Assembly (NCBI RefSeq): GCF_001715295.1
Contig: NZ_MDKB01000001.1
Coordinates: forward strand, 1,110,866 to 1,174,865
Length of the DNA: 64,000 nt
Reading direction: 5' to 3'
Source of the DNA: Streptomyces griseus
Lineage (GTDB): Bacteria; Actinomycetota; Actinomycetes; Streptomycetales; Streptomycetaceae
Each line of letters starts with the position of its first letter. The first letter of the stretch is position 1. Below, one piece after another: positions 34,466-43,673 of the stretch. A program made the translations under genes and the position numbers. Under the pieces are notes generated by a model. The model had not been told where the DNA came from. It searched no databases and saw only the letters and a program-made list of their open reading frames with translations.

Positions 34466-35899
34466 ATGACAGGAGCCGTACTCGCCGTCGATCAGGGGAC
34501 GTCCGGCACGAAGGCACTGGTGATCTGTCCGGAACGCGGCGTGATCGGTTCCGGTTCCGCTCCCGTGCGCCCACGGTACGGCGCCGCGGGGTCCGTCGAG
34601 GCCGACCCCGCCGAGCTGCTCGGCTCGGTCCTGGACGCCGGCCGGCAGGCCGTGGAGGCGGCGGCCGAACCCGTGGTGGCGGTCGGCCTGGCGAACCAGG
34701 GTGAGACGGTCCTGGCCTGGGACCCCGCGACCGGCCGCCCGCTCACCGATGCCGTCGTCTGGCAGGACCGGCGGGCGGAGGGCGTCTGCGCCGGACTCGG
34801 CGCGTACGGTGAGGAGCTGCGGCAGCTGACCGGGCTGCCGCTCGACCCGTACTTCGCCGCGCCCAAGATGGCCTGGATCCGCCGCGAGCTGACCCGGGAA
34901 GGGGTCGTGACCACGAGTGACTCCTGGCTGGTCCACCGGCTGACCGGCGCCTTCGTCACCGACGCGGCCACCGCCGGGCGTACCCAGCTGCTCGGTCTGC
35001 ACGACGTGGGCTGGTCGCCCGCCGCTCTGGAGATCTTCGGCCTGTCCGACGAACGGCTCCCCACCGTCGTCGACTGCGCCGGCCCCGTCGGGACGACCAC
35101 CGCTTTCGGCGGCGAGATCCCCCTGACCGGCCTCCTTGTCGACCAGCAGGCCGCCCTGCTGGCGCAGAACGCCCTCGAACCCGGCCAGGCCAAGTGCACC
35201 TACGGCACCGGCGCCTTCCTCCTGGCGCAGACCGGGAGCAGCCCACGCGGGAGCTCCTCGGGCCTGGTCAGCTGTGTCGCCTGGCGGCTCGGCGGACGTA
35301 CGGACTACTGCCTGGACGGGCAGGTCTACACGGCCGCCTCCGCCGTCCGCTGGCTCTCCGACATCGGCGTGATCTCCGGTGCCGCCGACCTCGACCCGGT
35401 GGGGGCCACGGCCCCCGGTACGGGCGGAGTCGTCTTCGTCCCCGCCCTCGCCGGCCTCGCCGCCCCGTGGTGGCGCAGCGACCTGCGCGGCTCGGTGACC
35501 GGTCTCGGTCTCGACACCACCGCGGGCCACCTGGTGCGGGCCCTGTGCGAGGGCATCGCGGCGCAGGTGGTCGCCCTCGCCGACGCCGTGGCCGCCGACC
35601 TCGGCGAACCGCTGACCGTCCTGCGCGTCGACGGCGGCCTCACCCGCTCGGCCCTGCTCATGCAGACCCAGGCCGACCTGCTGCAACGGCCGGTGGAGGT
35701 CTCCGCGTTGCCTGACGTGACCGCGCTCGGCGCCGGGGTCGTGGCCCGTCTCGGACTCGACCCGCACCTGCCGCCGCGCGAGGCGACACCCCGGTGGAAG
35801 CCCTCCGCCGTCTACGAACCCCGGATCGGCCCCGACGAGGCGGCCGCACGCCTCGCACGGTTCCGTACGGCCGTGGACGCTCTGCTGGAGCGCGCATGA
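34466..35899 (+). CDS. FGGY family sugar/polyol kinase (GlpK-like)
   Basis: This 477-residue kinase has N-terminal phosphate loop VLAVDQGTSGTKALVI (residues ~5-20), the VGLANQGETVLAWDPATGRP segment with WQDRRAEG, YGTGAFLLAQTG in the second lobe, and the adenosine motif LRVDGGLTRSALLMQTQADL, then ALGAGVVARLGL. It most resembles glycerol kinases. ATG 34466 follows GGGAG. It is the first gene of a three-gene operon with two glycerol-3-phosphate-dehydrogenase-like genes, so glycerol or a related polyol is the likely substrate. Confidence 0.88.
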   Translation: MTGAVLAVDQGTSGTKALVICPERGVIGSGSAPVRPRYGAAGSVEADPAELLGSVLDAGRQAVEAAAEPVVAVGLANQGETVLAWDPATGRPLTDAVVWQDRRAEGVCAGLGAYGEELRQLTGLPLDPYFAAPKMAWIRRELTREGVVTTSDSWLVHRLTGAFVTDAATAGRTQLLGLHDVGWSPAALEIFGLSDERLPTVVDCAGPVGTTTAFGGEIPLTGLLVDQQAALLAQNALEPGQAKCTYGTGAFLLAQTGSSPRGSSSGLVSCVAWRLGGRTDYCLDGQVYTAASAVRWLSDIGVISGAADLDPVGATAPGTGGVVFVPALAGLAAPWWRSDLRGSVTGLGLDTTAGHLVRALCEGIAAQVVALADAVAADLGEPLTVLRVDGGLTRSALLMQTQADLLQRPVEVSALPDVTALGAGVVARLGLDPHLPPREATPRWKPSAVYEPRIGPDEAAARLARFRTAVDALLERA

Positions 35900-37308
35900 C
35901 GGTCACGGTCACCACGGCCGGCCTCCTGCCCACGGGCGACGGGCCTTACGACGTCACCGTCGTGGGCGCGGGCGTCGTCGGCGCGGCCATCGCCCGCGAA
36001 CTGGCCGGATACCGTCTGCGCACCGCGCTGGTGGAAGCCGCCGACGACATCGGCGAGGGCACGTCGAAGGCCAACACGGCCATCCTGCACACCGGCTTCG
36101 ACGCCGTACCCGGCTCGCTGGAGGCCCGGCTCGTACGCGAGGGCCACGGACTGCTCGCCGCCTACGCGGCCCGGACCGGCATCCCCCTCGAGCGGGTCGG
36201 CGCCCTCCTGGTGGCCTGGGACGACGAGCAACGCGCCGTGCTGCCCGAACTGCTGGCCAAAGCCGTCCGCAACGGCTACCACGCGGCCCGCCTCATCGGC
36301 GCCGCCGAACTGCGCGCGCGCGAACCCCACCTGGGTCCGGGCGCGCTCGGCGCGCTGGAGGTCCCCGACGAGAGCATCATCTGCCCATGGACCACTCCGC
36401 TGGCCTTCGCCACCCAGGCCGTCCGCGCCGGAGTCCATCTGCACCTCGGCTGCCGGGTGCGGGGTGTCGGCAGCGACGCCGACGGCCACACGCTCAGCAC
36501 CTCGCGCGGCCCGCTGCGCACCCGGTACCTGATCAACGCGGCCGGACTGTACGCCGACGAGTTCGACCGGTTCCTCGGCCACGAGGAGTTCACCGTGACC
36601 CCGCGCCGCGGTCAGCTCATCGTCTTCGACAAGCTCGCCCGCGGCCTCGTGGACCACATCCTCCTGCCCGTCCCCACCGCCGCGGGCAAGGGCGTCCTGG
36701 TCGCACCGACCGTGTTCGGCAACGTGCTCCTCGGACCCACCTCCGAGGACCTGGACGACAGGACGGCCACCGGCTCCACCGCCGAAGGCATCCGCCTGCT
36801 GCGCGAGAAGGGCCGCCGGATCGTGCCGGCCCTCCTCGACGAGGAGGTCACCGCCGTCTACGCGGGCCTGCGCGCCGCCACCGGTCAGGAGGACTACCGC
36901 ATCCGCCACCACCCCGGCCGGCGGTACGTCACCGTAGGCGGCATCCGGTCCACCGGCCTCACGGCCTCCATGGCGATCGCCGGCCACGTCACCGGGCTGC
37001 TCGCGGAACTCGGCCTCGACCTCGGCGAACGGCGCGAACTCCCGGAGCTCACCCTGCCCAACATCGGCGAAGCCTTCCCCCGGCCCTACCTGCGGGCCGA
37101 TCTGATCGCCCGCGACCCGGCGTACGGCACGCTCGTCTGCCACTGCGAGCAGGTCACCCTCGGCGAGATCCGCGACGCGTTCTCCACCACCCTCCCGCCG
37201 CGCTCCGTGGACGGTCTGCGGCGCCGTACCCGCGCCCGCGGCGGACGCTGCCAGGGCTTCTACTGCGGCGCCGCCGTACGCGCCCTGTTCGAGAAGGAGC
37301 GACCGTGA
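35896..37308 (+). CDS. GlpA-like FAD-dependent oxidoreductase with [2Fe-2S] domain
   Basis: This 470-residue DAO-family enzyme has FAD motif VTVVGAGVVGAAIARELAGY (residues ~19-38), glycine-rich TRYLINAAGLYAD, and GGIRSTGLTASMAIAGHVTG near residue 352. A C-terminal BFD-like [2Fe-2S] domain follows with cysteines in LVCHCEQVTLGEI and RTRARGGRCQGFYCG. This matches the anaerobic glycerol-3-phosphate dehydrogenase subunit GlpA. ATG 35896 overlaps the kinase stop by 4 nt; the stop overlaps the next gene by 4 nt. Confidence 0.9.
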   Translation: MTVTVTTAGLLPTGDGPYDVTVVGAGVVGAAIARELAGYRLRTALVEAADDIGEGTSKANTAILHTGFDAVPGSLEARLVREGHGLLAAYAARTGIPLERVGALLVAWDDEQRAVLPELLAKAVRNGYHAARLIGAAELRAREPHLGPGALGALEVPDESIICPWTTPLAFATQAVRAGVHLHLGCRVRGVGSDADGHTLSTSRGPLRTRYLINAAGLYADEFDRFLGHEEFTVTPRRGQLIVFDKLARGLVDHILLPVPTAAGKGVLVAPTVFGNVLLGPTSEDLDDRTATGSTAEGIRLLREKGRRIVPALLDEEVTAVYAGLRAATGQEDYRIRHHPGRRYVTVGGIRSTGLTASMAIAGHVTGLLAELGLDLGERRELPELTLPNIGEAFPRPYLRADLIARDPAYGTLVCHCEQVTLGEIRDAFSTTLPPRSVDGLRRRTRARGGRCQGFYCGAAVRALFEKERP

Positions 37309-38558
37309 CCCGGACCGAGCGCCACGTCGACGTCCTGATCGTCGGGGCCGGCCCCGCCGGCCTCGCCGCCGGGGCCGAACTCGCCGACGCGGGCGCGGGA
37401 CACGTCGAGATCCTGGAACGCGAGCAGGAGGCGGGCGGGATCCCCCGTCACTGCCACCACGGCGGATTCGGCGAGCGCCGCACCGGGGGACGGCCGCGCG
37501 GACCGTACGCCCGGGGCGGCACGGACGGGCCCGCGTACGCGCGGCGGAGCGTGGCCGCGGCGGTGCGGGCGGGCGCCGTCCTGCGCACCGGAGTCACCGT
37601 CACCGGCTGGGCGGGACCGCGTACCCTCGACACCACGGGCCCCACCGGGCTCGGACGGATCACGGCCACGGCCGTCCTCCTTGCCACCGGCGCCCGCGAA
37701 CGCCCGCGCACCGCGCGGCTGATCCCCGGCACCCGGCCCGCGGGCGTCTACACCACGGGCGAGCTCCAGCAGGCCGTCCACCTCTACGGGCAGCGGATCG
37801 GCACCCGGGCGGTCGTCGTCGGTGACGAGCCCGTCGCCCGGTCGGCCGTCGCCACCCTGCGTGCCGCCGGCGTCCAGGTCGCCGCCCTGGTCACCGGCCG
37901 GCCCGACACCCCGTTCCGGGTTCGGCGTTCCGGCCTGCCGATGCTCACCGGCGCCGTCGTCACCGCTCTCCACGGCAGGACCCGGCTCTCCGGGGTGGAG
38001 CTGCGCCACGACGACGGCCGTACCACGACCCTGCGCTGCGACACCGTCGTCCTCACCGGCGACTTCGTCCCCGACAACGAGCTGGCCCGGCGCGGTGGCC
38101 TCACCCTGGACCCCGGCACGCGCGGGCCGGCGTACGACGCCGCCTTCCGCACCTCGCGGCCCGGCGTCTTCGCCGCCGGGAACCTGTTGCACGCCGTGGA
38201 GCGCGCGCACGTGGCCGCCCTGGAGGGCCGCGCCGTCGCCGTACCCGTCCTGCACCGCCTGGCGGGCACCGACCTGCCCGCCGGAGCGGGACAGCCGCTG
38301 CTGGTGGACGCGCCGCTGCGGTGGATCGCGCCCAACGTGACGGGCTCCGGCGGGGAACGGCCGCCCGGCGGCCGGTTCGTGCTGCGTACCGACCGGCGGC
38401 TGCCCCGGCCACTGCTCCTCGTCAGCCAGGGAGGGCGCGAACTCCACCGGCAGCGGCTCCTGTTGCCGGCCGTCCCCGATCGACCGTTCCACCTGGCCGC
38501 CGAGTGGCTGGACCGGGTCGACCCGCTCGGCCCGGCCGTACGGGTCAGCGCGCTCTGA
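37305..38558 (+). CDS. GlpB-like NAD(P)/FAD-dependent oxidoreductase
   Basis: This 417-residue pyridine-nucleotide-disulfide-type flavoprotein has FAD motif DVLIVGAGPAGLAAGAELAD, GGIPRHCHHGGFG after the Rossmann motif (a signature of this GlpA-partner family), LLATGARERPRTARLIPGTR, and the second nucleotide site RAVVVGDEPVARSAVATLRA. The C-terminal GVFAAGNLLHAVERAHVAAL is the usual FAD-contacting helix. GTG 37305 follows AAGGAG. It pairs with the GlpA-like subunit; no GlpC or DUF1667 gene follows, so the electron acceptor is unclear. Confidence 0.88.
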   Translation: MTRTERHVDVLIVGAGPAGLAAGAELADAGAGHVEILEREQEAGGIPRHCHHGGFGERRTGGRPRGPYARGGTDGPAYARRSVAAAVRAGAVLRTGVTVTGWAGPRTLDTTGPTGLGRITATAVLLATGARERPRTARLIPGTRPAGVYTTGELQQAVHLYGQRIGTRAVVVGDEPVARSAVATLRAAGVQVAALVTGRPDTPFRVRRSGLPMLTGAVVTALHGRTRLSGVELRHDDGRTTTLRCDTVVLTGDFVPDNELARRGGLTLDPGTRGPAYDAAFRTSRPGVFAAGNLLHAVERAHVAALEGRAVAVPVLHRLAGTDLPAGAGQPLLVDAPLRWIAPNVTGSGGERPPGGRFVLRTDRRLPRPLLLVSQGGRELHRQRLLLPAVPDRPFHLAAEWLDRVDPLGPAVRVSAL

Positions 38559-38615
38559 GCGGGCGGGGGAGCGCGCCAGGTGCCCGCGCGGTCCCCGGCG
38601 GGCGCGGGTGGGAGG

Positions 38616-38936
38616 TCAGGGAATGAGCAGCCGGTCCGCACCGACGGCCGCCACCAGGCCGACGCCGAGCAGCCAGCTGCCGAGGCGGGTCCGGCCGTTC
38701 CTGCTCAGCTCGATCACCACACCGCACAGGATGAGCGCCAGCCCGTACACGCCGACGACCAGGACGGACGACCGGCTCGCGATACGCAGGGCCAGGACGA
38801 CGGCCACCCCCGCCATACCCACCGAGGAGAGCACGATCCGGAGCCGACGTGCCTGACGGGGCGTCAGTCTGCGTCCCGCCGCCGGCTCCGCTATGTCCTG
38901 GGGCTGCTGGTCCTGGTCCTGGTCAGAAGAGCTCAT
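38616..38936 (-). CDS. Small membrane protein
   Basis: I do not recognise a family. The 106-residue protein has a hydrophilic Gln/Asp-rich N-terminus and three predicted helices: IVLSSVGMAGVAVVLALRIA, SVLVVGVYGLALILCGVVIE and LGSWLLGVGLVAAVGADRLL. ATG 38936 is chosen over an opening 23 codons upstream that adds Arg/Cys-rich non-homologous sequence. It is convergent with the GlpB-like gene. Confidence 0.7.
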   Translation of the reverse strand: MSSSDQDQDQQPQDIAEPAAGRRLTPRQARRLRIVLSSVGMAGVAVVLALRIASRSSVLVVGVYGLALILCGVVIELSRNGRTRLGSWLLGVGLVAAVGADRLLIP

Positions 38937-39014
38937 GACGCCGGATCGTAATGGCTGCGCGTCCGGACGGCCGCCGGACCACAGGATCCGCCGTCCGGAA
39001 CACACGGGGCGCGG

Positions 39015-39437
39015 TCAGGCGATCGACGCCGAGACGACGGCGGCCACGGCCAGATTGCAGCTCGCCGTCACCCACACCGCCGGGTGGGGCTCCCGCTCCA
39101 CCAGCGTCGCGCCGAGCTTCCCCGGCGTGACCAGGTCCACGACGAGGAACGCCACGGCCATCATGACCAGCCCGAGGACCCCGAACGCGGCGGTCGACAC
39201 CAGACCCTTCCCGAAGTCCTCGTAGGTCGTCCAGATCGACGTGAACACGATGCCGCCGATGCCCAGCAGCGCCGAGCTGAGGAGCACGGCGGCGTTGCGG
39301 TTGCGCTCCTCCCATATCTGCCGGCCGAGCCGGCCGGGAGTCAGGGCGTCGATCAGAAAAATGCCGAGAACGAGCAGTACGACCCCGAGGGCCCCGTACG
39401 CGGTGGCACGGCCGAGGCCGTTGATGATGTCGGTCAT
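39015..39437 (-). CDS. DUF350 family membrane protein
   Basis: This 140-residue protein has four membrane helices arranged as a duplicated pair: GALGVVLLVLGIFLIDALTP and GVLGLVMMAVAFLVVDLVTP, each followed by GRLGRQI- or GKLGATL-type sequence. This internal duplication with D-x-LTPG is the DUF350 hallmark (UPF0719). Function is unknown; members often accompany envelope-stress or polyamine-synthase-like genes. Confidence 0.88.
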   Translation of the reverse strand: MTDIINGLGRATAYGALGVVLLVLGIFLIDALTPGRLGRQIWEERNRNAAVLLSSALLGIGGIVFTSIWTTYEDFGKGLVSTAAFGVLGLVMMAVAFLVVDLVTPGKLGATLVEREPHPAVWVTASCNLAVAAVVSASIA

Positions 39438-39538
39438 CGGGACGTCCGTCTCCTGAGCGAGCAGTTCTGAGGATGGAACCTGCCACAGACAGTCGGCAGG
39501 CGGTCAGGAAAGAGCAAAACCTATCGCATCCTTGCGTG

Positions 39539-40078
39539 TTACCCGACGTGGCCCCCCGGTCGCAGCCGCGGCGCCTCCGCCCCGGCGTCGACCGCGGCGC
39601 CCGCCCCACGGCCCTCCCCGGGTCCGCTCCCCGCTCGCCCCACCGAATCCTCCACCCGTCCCGCCAGTTCCCGGGCCCACGCGATCAGCGGGTCCACCGC
39701 GATCCCGTACGGCTCGGGCTCCCCGAACGCCTCCAGCGCCGCGGCACCCCGCCGGAGCAGCCGCGCACCGCCCGCCCCGTTGCCCCGGGCGCAGTGCGTC
39801 AGCCCCACCGCCATCTGCGCGAGCCCCCGCCACAGCTCCCGTTCCGCCTCCGGCCCCGACTTCCAGGCGTCCTCGAACACCTCGTGCGCGTGGAAGGGCA
39901 TGCCCGCGTCCAGCAGCCGCTGCGCCTCACGCACCGTCTCGTCGGGGGAGCGCACCACACCCTCGGGCTGCCGCTCCACCCCCGGAGAACCGTAGGGCAG
40001 GGGGCGCCCCAGCCCGTCCCGAGGGCGCGCATTGCGCGCCCTCCCCTCCGCGTCACGGTCCCTCCGAGATTCGTCCAC
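39539..40078 (-). CDS. DUF309 family protein
   Basis: This 179-residue protein has the DUF309 core in its middle: RLLDAGMPFHAHEVFEDAWK (residues ~53-72), ELWRGLAQMAVGLTHCARGN and GGARLLRRGAAALEAFG. The family is a small helical fold with a conserved HEVxExxW motif and no known function. The start is uncertain: GTG 40078 has GGAGG immediately adjacent, which is too close, but no better in-frame start is visible. The C-terminus is a low-complexity Gly/Ala tail. Confidence 0.75.
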   Translation of the reverse strand: MDESRRDRDAEGRARNARPRDGLGRPLPYGSPGVERQPEGVVRSPDETVREAQRLLDAGMPFHAHEVFEDAWKSGPEAERELWRGLAQMAVGLTHCARGNGAGGARLLRRGAAALEAFGEPEPYGIAVDPLIAWARELAGRVEDSVGRAGSGPGEGRGAGAAVDAGAEAPRLRPGGHVG

Positions 40079-40185
40079 CCTCCGATTGTGCCTCGCACCT
40101 GCGGGGAACCCCGTGACCCCTGTCCCCGGGGACCCGCGCACGACTAGGCTCGGAACCCTCCGCAGCCACCTTGGGAAGGGGAGGC

Positions 40186-42846
40186 ATGAAGCCGTCCCGG
40201 CCGTTGTACGAGCGCGAACCGGAACTCGCCGCCGCCGCACAGGCGTTGGACGCCCTCTGCGGCGGGCAGGCGACCGGAGGGCTGCTGGTCTTCAGCGGCG
40301 AGGCGGGCATCGGCAAGACCGCCCTGCTCCGCGAGATCCAGGCCATGGCCGCCGACCGCTGCACCGTCTGGTCCGCCCGGGGCGGCGAGACCGTGACGTC
40401 CGTACCGTTCCACGTCGTACGCCAGCTCCTGCAGCCCGCGCTGAACCAGTTCCCCGCCGACGAGGTCAGGGCGATGTTCGGCGACTGGTTCGAGATCACC
40501 GCGCCCGCACTGGGTCTCGCCGAACCCAGCGGACCGCAGCCCGACCCCCAGGGTGTCAGGGACGGCCTGGACCACGTCGTCTCCCGGCTCGCCTCCCGCC
40601 TCCGCCACCGGCCGCCGCTCCTCATGGTGGACGACGCCCACTGGGCGGACGGCGAATCGCTCGCCTGGCTCGCCGGCTGCACCACGCGCCTGTCCGAACT
40701 CCCTCTCCTGGTGGTCCAGGCCCACCGCCCCCAGGAACTCGCCGACCGCGACGCCGACTGGGCCGTCGCCGGCGGCGGACCCGAGCGCGCGGGCCACACC
40801 GGCCACCCCGCCCTCATACGCGTGGCCCTGCGCGCCCTCACGCCCGACGCCACGGCGGAGCTGGTGCGGGCCGGCCTCGGGGACCACGCCGACGACCCGT
40901 TCTGCCGCGAGGTGTGGGCCGTCACCGGCGGCAACCCGTACGAGGCGGTCGAGCTCGTCGCCAAGGCGCAGGACCGCGAACTGCCCCCGGTCGAGGAGTC
41001 GGCGGGCCTCCTGCGGGAACTCGGGGCCTCGGCACGCGGCAGCGGCCTCGTCGCCCGCCTCGAACGGCTGGGCACCAACGCCAACCGCTTCGCCTGGGCC
41101 GCGGCCGTACTCGGCACCGAGATCTCGCAGGAACTCGCCGCCAATCTCGCGGGCATGAGCCCGGCCGAGGCCGCCGACTGCACGGCGCGGCTGCGCGACG
41201 CACGCATCGTCAGCGGATTCGACCCGCTCGAGTTCGTCCACCCGCTGATCGCCTCCGCCGTCTACCGCTCCATCCCGCCGGCCACCCGTACCGCCTTCCA
41301 CGGGCGGGCCGCCTGGGCCATCACCGAGGCCGGACTCGGAGCGGCGGCGGCCTCCCGCCACCTTCTCGAGGTGCACCCGGACGACGACCAGGAGGTGGTC
41401 GCGCAGCTCCGCGAGGCAGCGGGCCAGCACCTCGCGGTCGGCGCACCGGAAGCGGCCAGACGCTGCCTGGAACGCGCCCTGGAGGAACCGCCGCGCCCCC
41501 ACGACAGGGCCGCCCTGCTGTACGAACTCGGCTGCGCCACGCTACTCAGCTCACCGGCCACCACGGTCCAGCACCTGCGGGCCGCCCTTGACACCCCTGG
41601 CCTGGACGAGACACTGCGGATCGACGCCACCTTCCGCCTCGCCGCCGCCCTGTCCCACAACAACCAGCTCAAGGACGCGGCGCTCTCGCTGGCCGCCGAG
41701 GCCTCCCGCACGGCACCCGGCCCCGGGCTCATGCGGCTTCAGGCCGCACACTTCCTGTGGGAGGGCATGCAGGCCGCCGAGGACGACGGGCCCGCGCGGT
41801 CGGCCCGGCTCGCGCGCAACGCCGACCACCTCACCGGACGCGACAACGCGGAGCGGGCGCTGCTCACCCTGCGGGCCTTCGACGCCATGCTCCGCGGCGA
41901 GAACGCCGCACTCGTGGTGGACCTGTGCGAACGCGCCCTCGTGGACGGCCGGCCCGCACGCGGGCTCGGCTGGACCGACACCGAATGGGGCTTCGAGCTC
42001 CCTGCCATGGTCGGCATCACCTTCGCGTTCACCGACCGGCTCGACCGCGCGGAGGACCTCTTCGGCGAAGCCGTACGCGCCTTCGAGATCTCCGGCTGGA
42101 GCGGGGCGCACCTGGCGTTCGCCCACACCCTCCTGGGCCTGGTCCACCGGCGTCGCGGCCGCCTCGCCGAGGCGGAGGGCTTCCTGCGCGAGGGGCTGCG
42201 CCTCGCGGACCGCGTGGGCAGCGGCCTGCCGGTCCACTGGGACGCCACCTGCCTGCTCGTCGACACGCTGCTCGCCCGCGGCAGGACGGCGGAAGCCAGG
42301 CTCGTCGCCGACCGGTACGACTTCGGCCCGCCCTATCCGAGCGCCATGGTCCTGCCCGACGCGCCGTGCGTCCACGGGCGGCTGCTGCTCGCCGAAGGCC
42401 GCACCGAGGAGGCGGTGGCGGAACTCGAGGCCGCCGGGGCGGCGCTGGAGCCCCGGGGCCGGTTCAACGGCGTCTGGGCACCGTGGGCGGGTGACCTCGC
42501 CCGCGCCCTGGCCGACACCGACCCGGTCCGGGCGGCCCAGGTCGCCACCCGGGCGCGCGTCCACGCGGAACGCTTCGGTACGGACACGGCGATCGGCGAA
42601 GCCCTGCGCTGCCTGGCCCTGTTCGCCCCGCCCGAGGAGGCGACGCAGCTGCTCGCGGAGTCGGTGCGGCACCTGGAGACGTCGTCCTCCGCCTACGAGC
42701 ATGCGAGGGCCCGATTCGAGTACGGGGTCGCGAGCCGCTCCGCGAGAGAGCTCGCCCGGGCCCAGAAGCTCGCCACCGCCTGCGGAGCGGAGGCACTGGC
42801 GACCCGCGCCCAACGGGTACGCACGTCGATGCCGTCCCCGGAGTGA
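40186..42846 (+). CDS. LAL-type AAA ATPase lacking a DNA-binding domain
   Basis: This 886-residue protein resembles large LuxR-type (LAL) regulators. It has an N-terminal REPELAAAAQAL segment, Walker A FSGEAGIGKTALLREIQ (residues ~38-54), Walker B RPPLLMVDDAHWAD, and a sensor-like region FVHPLIASAVYRSIPPATR. A long series of TPR-like helices follows from residue ~380 to ~850. Unlike typical LAL proteins it ends RAQKLATACGAEALATRAQR plus a short tail and has no C-terminal LuxR helix-turn-helix. It may be an STAND-type signalling ATPase or a shortened regulator. ATG 40186 follows AAGGGGAGG. Confidence 0.85.
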   Translation: MKPSRPLYEREPELAAAAQALDALCGGQATGGLLVFSGEAGIGKTALLREIQAMAADRCTVWSARGGETVTSVPFHVVRQLLQPALNQFPADEVRAMFGDWFEITAPALGLAEPSGPQPDPQGVRDGLDHVVSRLASRLRHRPPLLMVDDAHWADGESLAWLAGCTTRLSELPLLVVQAHRPQELADRDADWAVAGGGPERAGHTGHPALIRVALRALTPDATAELVRAGLGDHADDPFCREVWAVTGGNPYEAVELVAKAQDRELPPVEESAGLLRELGASARGSGLVARLERLGTNANRFAWAAAVLGTEISQELAANLAGMSPAEAADCTARLRDARIVSGFDPLEFVHPLIASAVYRSIPPATRTAFHGRAAWAITEAGLGAAAASRHLLEVHPDDDQEVVAQLREAAGQHLAVGAPEAARRCLERALEEPPRPHDRAALLYELGCATLLSSPATTVQHLRAALDTPGLDETLRIDATFRLAAALSHNNQLKDAALSLAAEASRTAPGPGLMRLQAAHFLWEGMQAAEDDGPARSARLARNADHLTGRDNAERALLTLRAFDAMLRGENAALVVDLCERALVDGRPARGLGWTDTEWGFELPAMVGITFAFTDRLDRAEDLFGEAVRAFEISGWSGAHLAFAHTLLGLVHRRRGRLAEAEGFLREGLRLADRVGSGLPVHWDATCLLVDTLLARGRTAEARLVADRYDFGPPYPSAMVLPDAPCVHGRLLLAEGRTEEAVAELEAAGAALEPRGRFNGVWAPWAGDLARALADTDPVRAAQVATRARVHAERFGTDTAIGEALRCLALFAPPEEATQLLAESVRHLETSSSAYEHARARFEYGVASRSARELARAQKLATACGAEALATRAQRVRTSMPSPE

Positions 42847-42895
42847 GGTAATGTTTGTCCTGCGCGGCCACCCGGGAAAGCCGGGGGAATCGCAT

Positions 42896-42969
<74 letters not shown>

Positions 42970-42988
42970 CTGGAGACAGTCGCAGATC

Positions 42989-43022
42989 AGGGCCGGTTTC
43001 GGAGCAATCCGAAACCGGCCCT
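42989..43022 (+). terminator. Hairpin after tRNA-Pro copy 2
   Basis: A perfect 15-bp stem (42989-43003 with 43008-43022) has a GCAA (GNRA) tetraloop. Relative to copy 1 the stem differs by a compensated pair (GTGTC/GACAC there, GTTTC/GAAAC here) and the loop differs. Confidence 0.85.
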
Positions 43023-43129
43023 TGACCATTTTCGGGGACCGGTCGGGGGTCGGCGTCCTTGACCGGGTCAGCGGGTCCTGGCGAGGAGGATCGGTAGCGA
43101 GCGCGGTACGACGAGCCTCTTCCGGTCAG

Positions 43130-43480
43130 TCGCGGCGCCGGCAGCCGTGGAGGCGTTGTCCACGTCCACGCAGCGGCCGGAGGTATTGCCCCGCAGGCGT
43201 GAGGTGGCGGCCGGCCGCCTGCCGCCGCTCACCCGGTACGCAGCGACGCCGTGCGCGGGACGCTCGCCGAGATCTGCCCGGACGTGCTCGACGTGCCGCC
43301 GGTCCACAGGTCGGTGAGGGTGAACGGTCCACCGCTCAGGCCGATCTGGGTGGCCGTCGCTGCGCTCTCGCCCCGGTCGAACAGGCCCACCGCGACCGAA
43401 CCGTCCGCAGGGGGCTTGGCGAACACCTCGATGGTGCCGTCATCGCGCACCCTGCGTCCGCCTGCGCCTTGTGTGTGTCT
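43130..43480 (-). pseudogene. Relic of GH27 alpha-galactosidase with CBM13 domain
   Basis: From the right end on the minus strand, VRDDGTIEVFAKPPADGSVA and VGLFDRGESAATATQIGLSG, then FTLTDLWTGGTSSTSGQISA, match the C-terminal beta-sandwich of GH27 alpha-galactosidases. The frame shifts near 43250. In the next frame HGVAAYRVSGG leads to SRLRGNTSGRCVDVDNASTA, the first repeat of a ricin-type CBM13. A second shift near 43452 breaks the upstream end. The catalytic barrel is missing. It is a clear fossil gene. Confidence 0.85.
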
Positions 43481-43584
43481 TTCACAGGCGGGGAGGCCCA
43501 GGGAGGCACATGTGGGGACCGCTTCCGGTGCAGTGGCCTACAGGGGCCTACTCCCTCGGTGAGAATCGAATGCTGTGCCGAGTA

Positions 43585-43613
43585 TTGACAGCCCAACCGC
43601 CCACCCGCACGAT
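43585..43613 (+). promoter_or_regulatory. Candidate promoter of the GH6 cellulase gene
   Basis: TTGACA (43585-43590) followed after 17 nt by CACGAT (43608-43613) gives a good -35 and an acceptable -10. The CebR box begins 15 nt downstream, overlapping the expected start of transcription. Confidence 0.6.
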
Positions 43614-43627
43614 TGGGACCGCTCTAG

Positions 43628-43641
43628 TGGGAGCGCTCCCA
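43628..43641. promoter_or_regulatory. CebR operator (cellobiose-responsive)
   Basis: TGGGAGCGCTCCCA is a perfect 14-bp palindrome identical to the consensus bound by the LacI-family repressor CebR, which is released by cellobiose and cellotriose in Streptomyces. It lies 33 nt before the GH6 start codon. Confidence 0.93.
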
Positions 43642-43673
43642 AAGCGCACGTCCTCTGAGATCGAGGTACTGTC

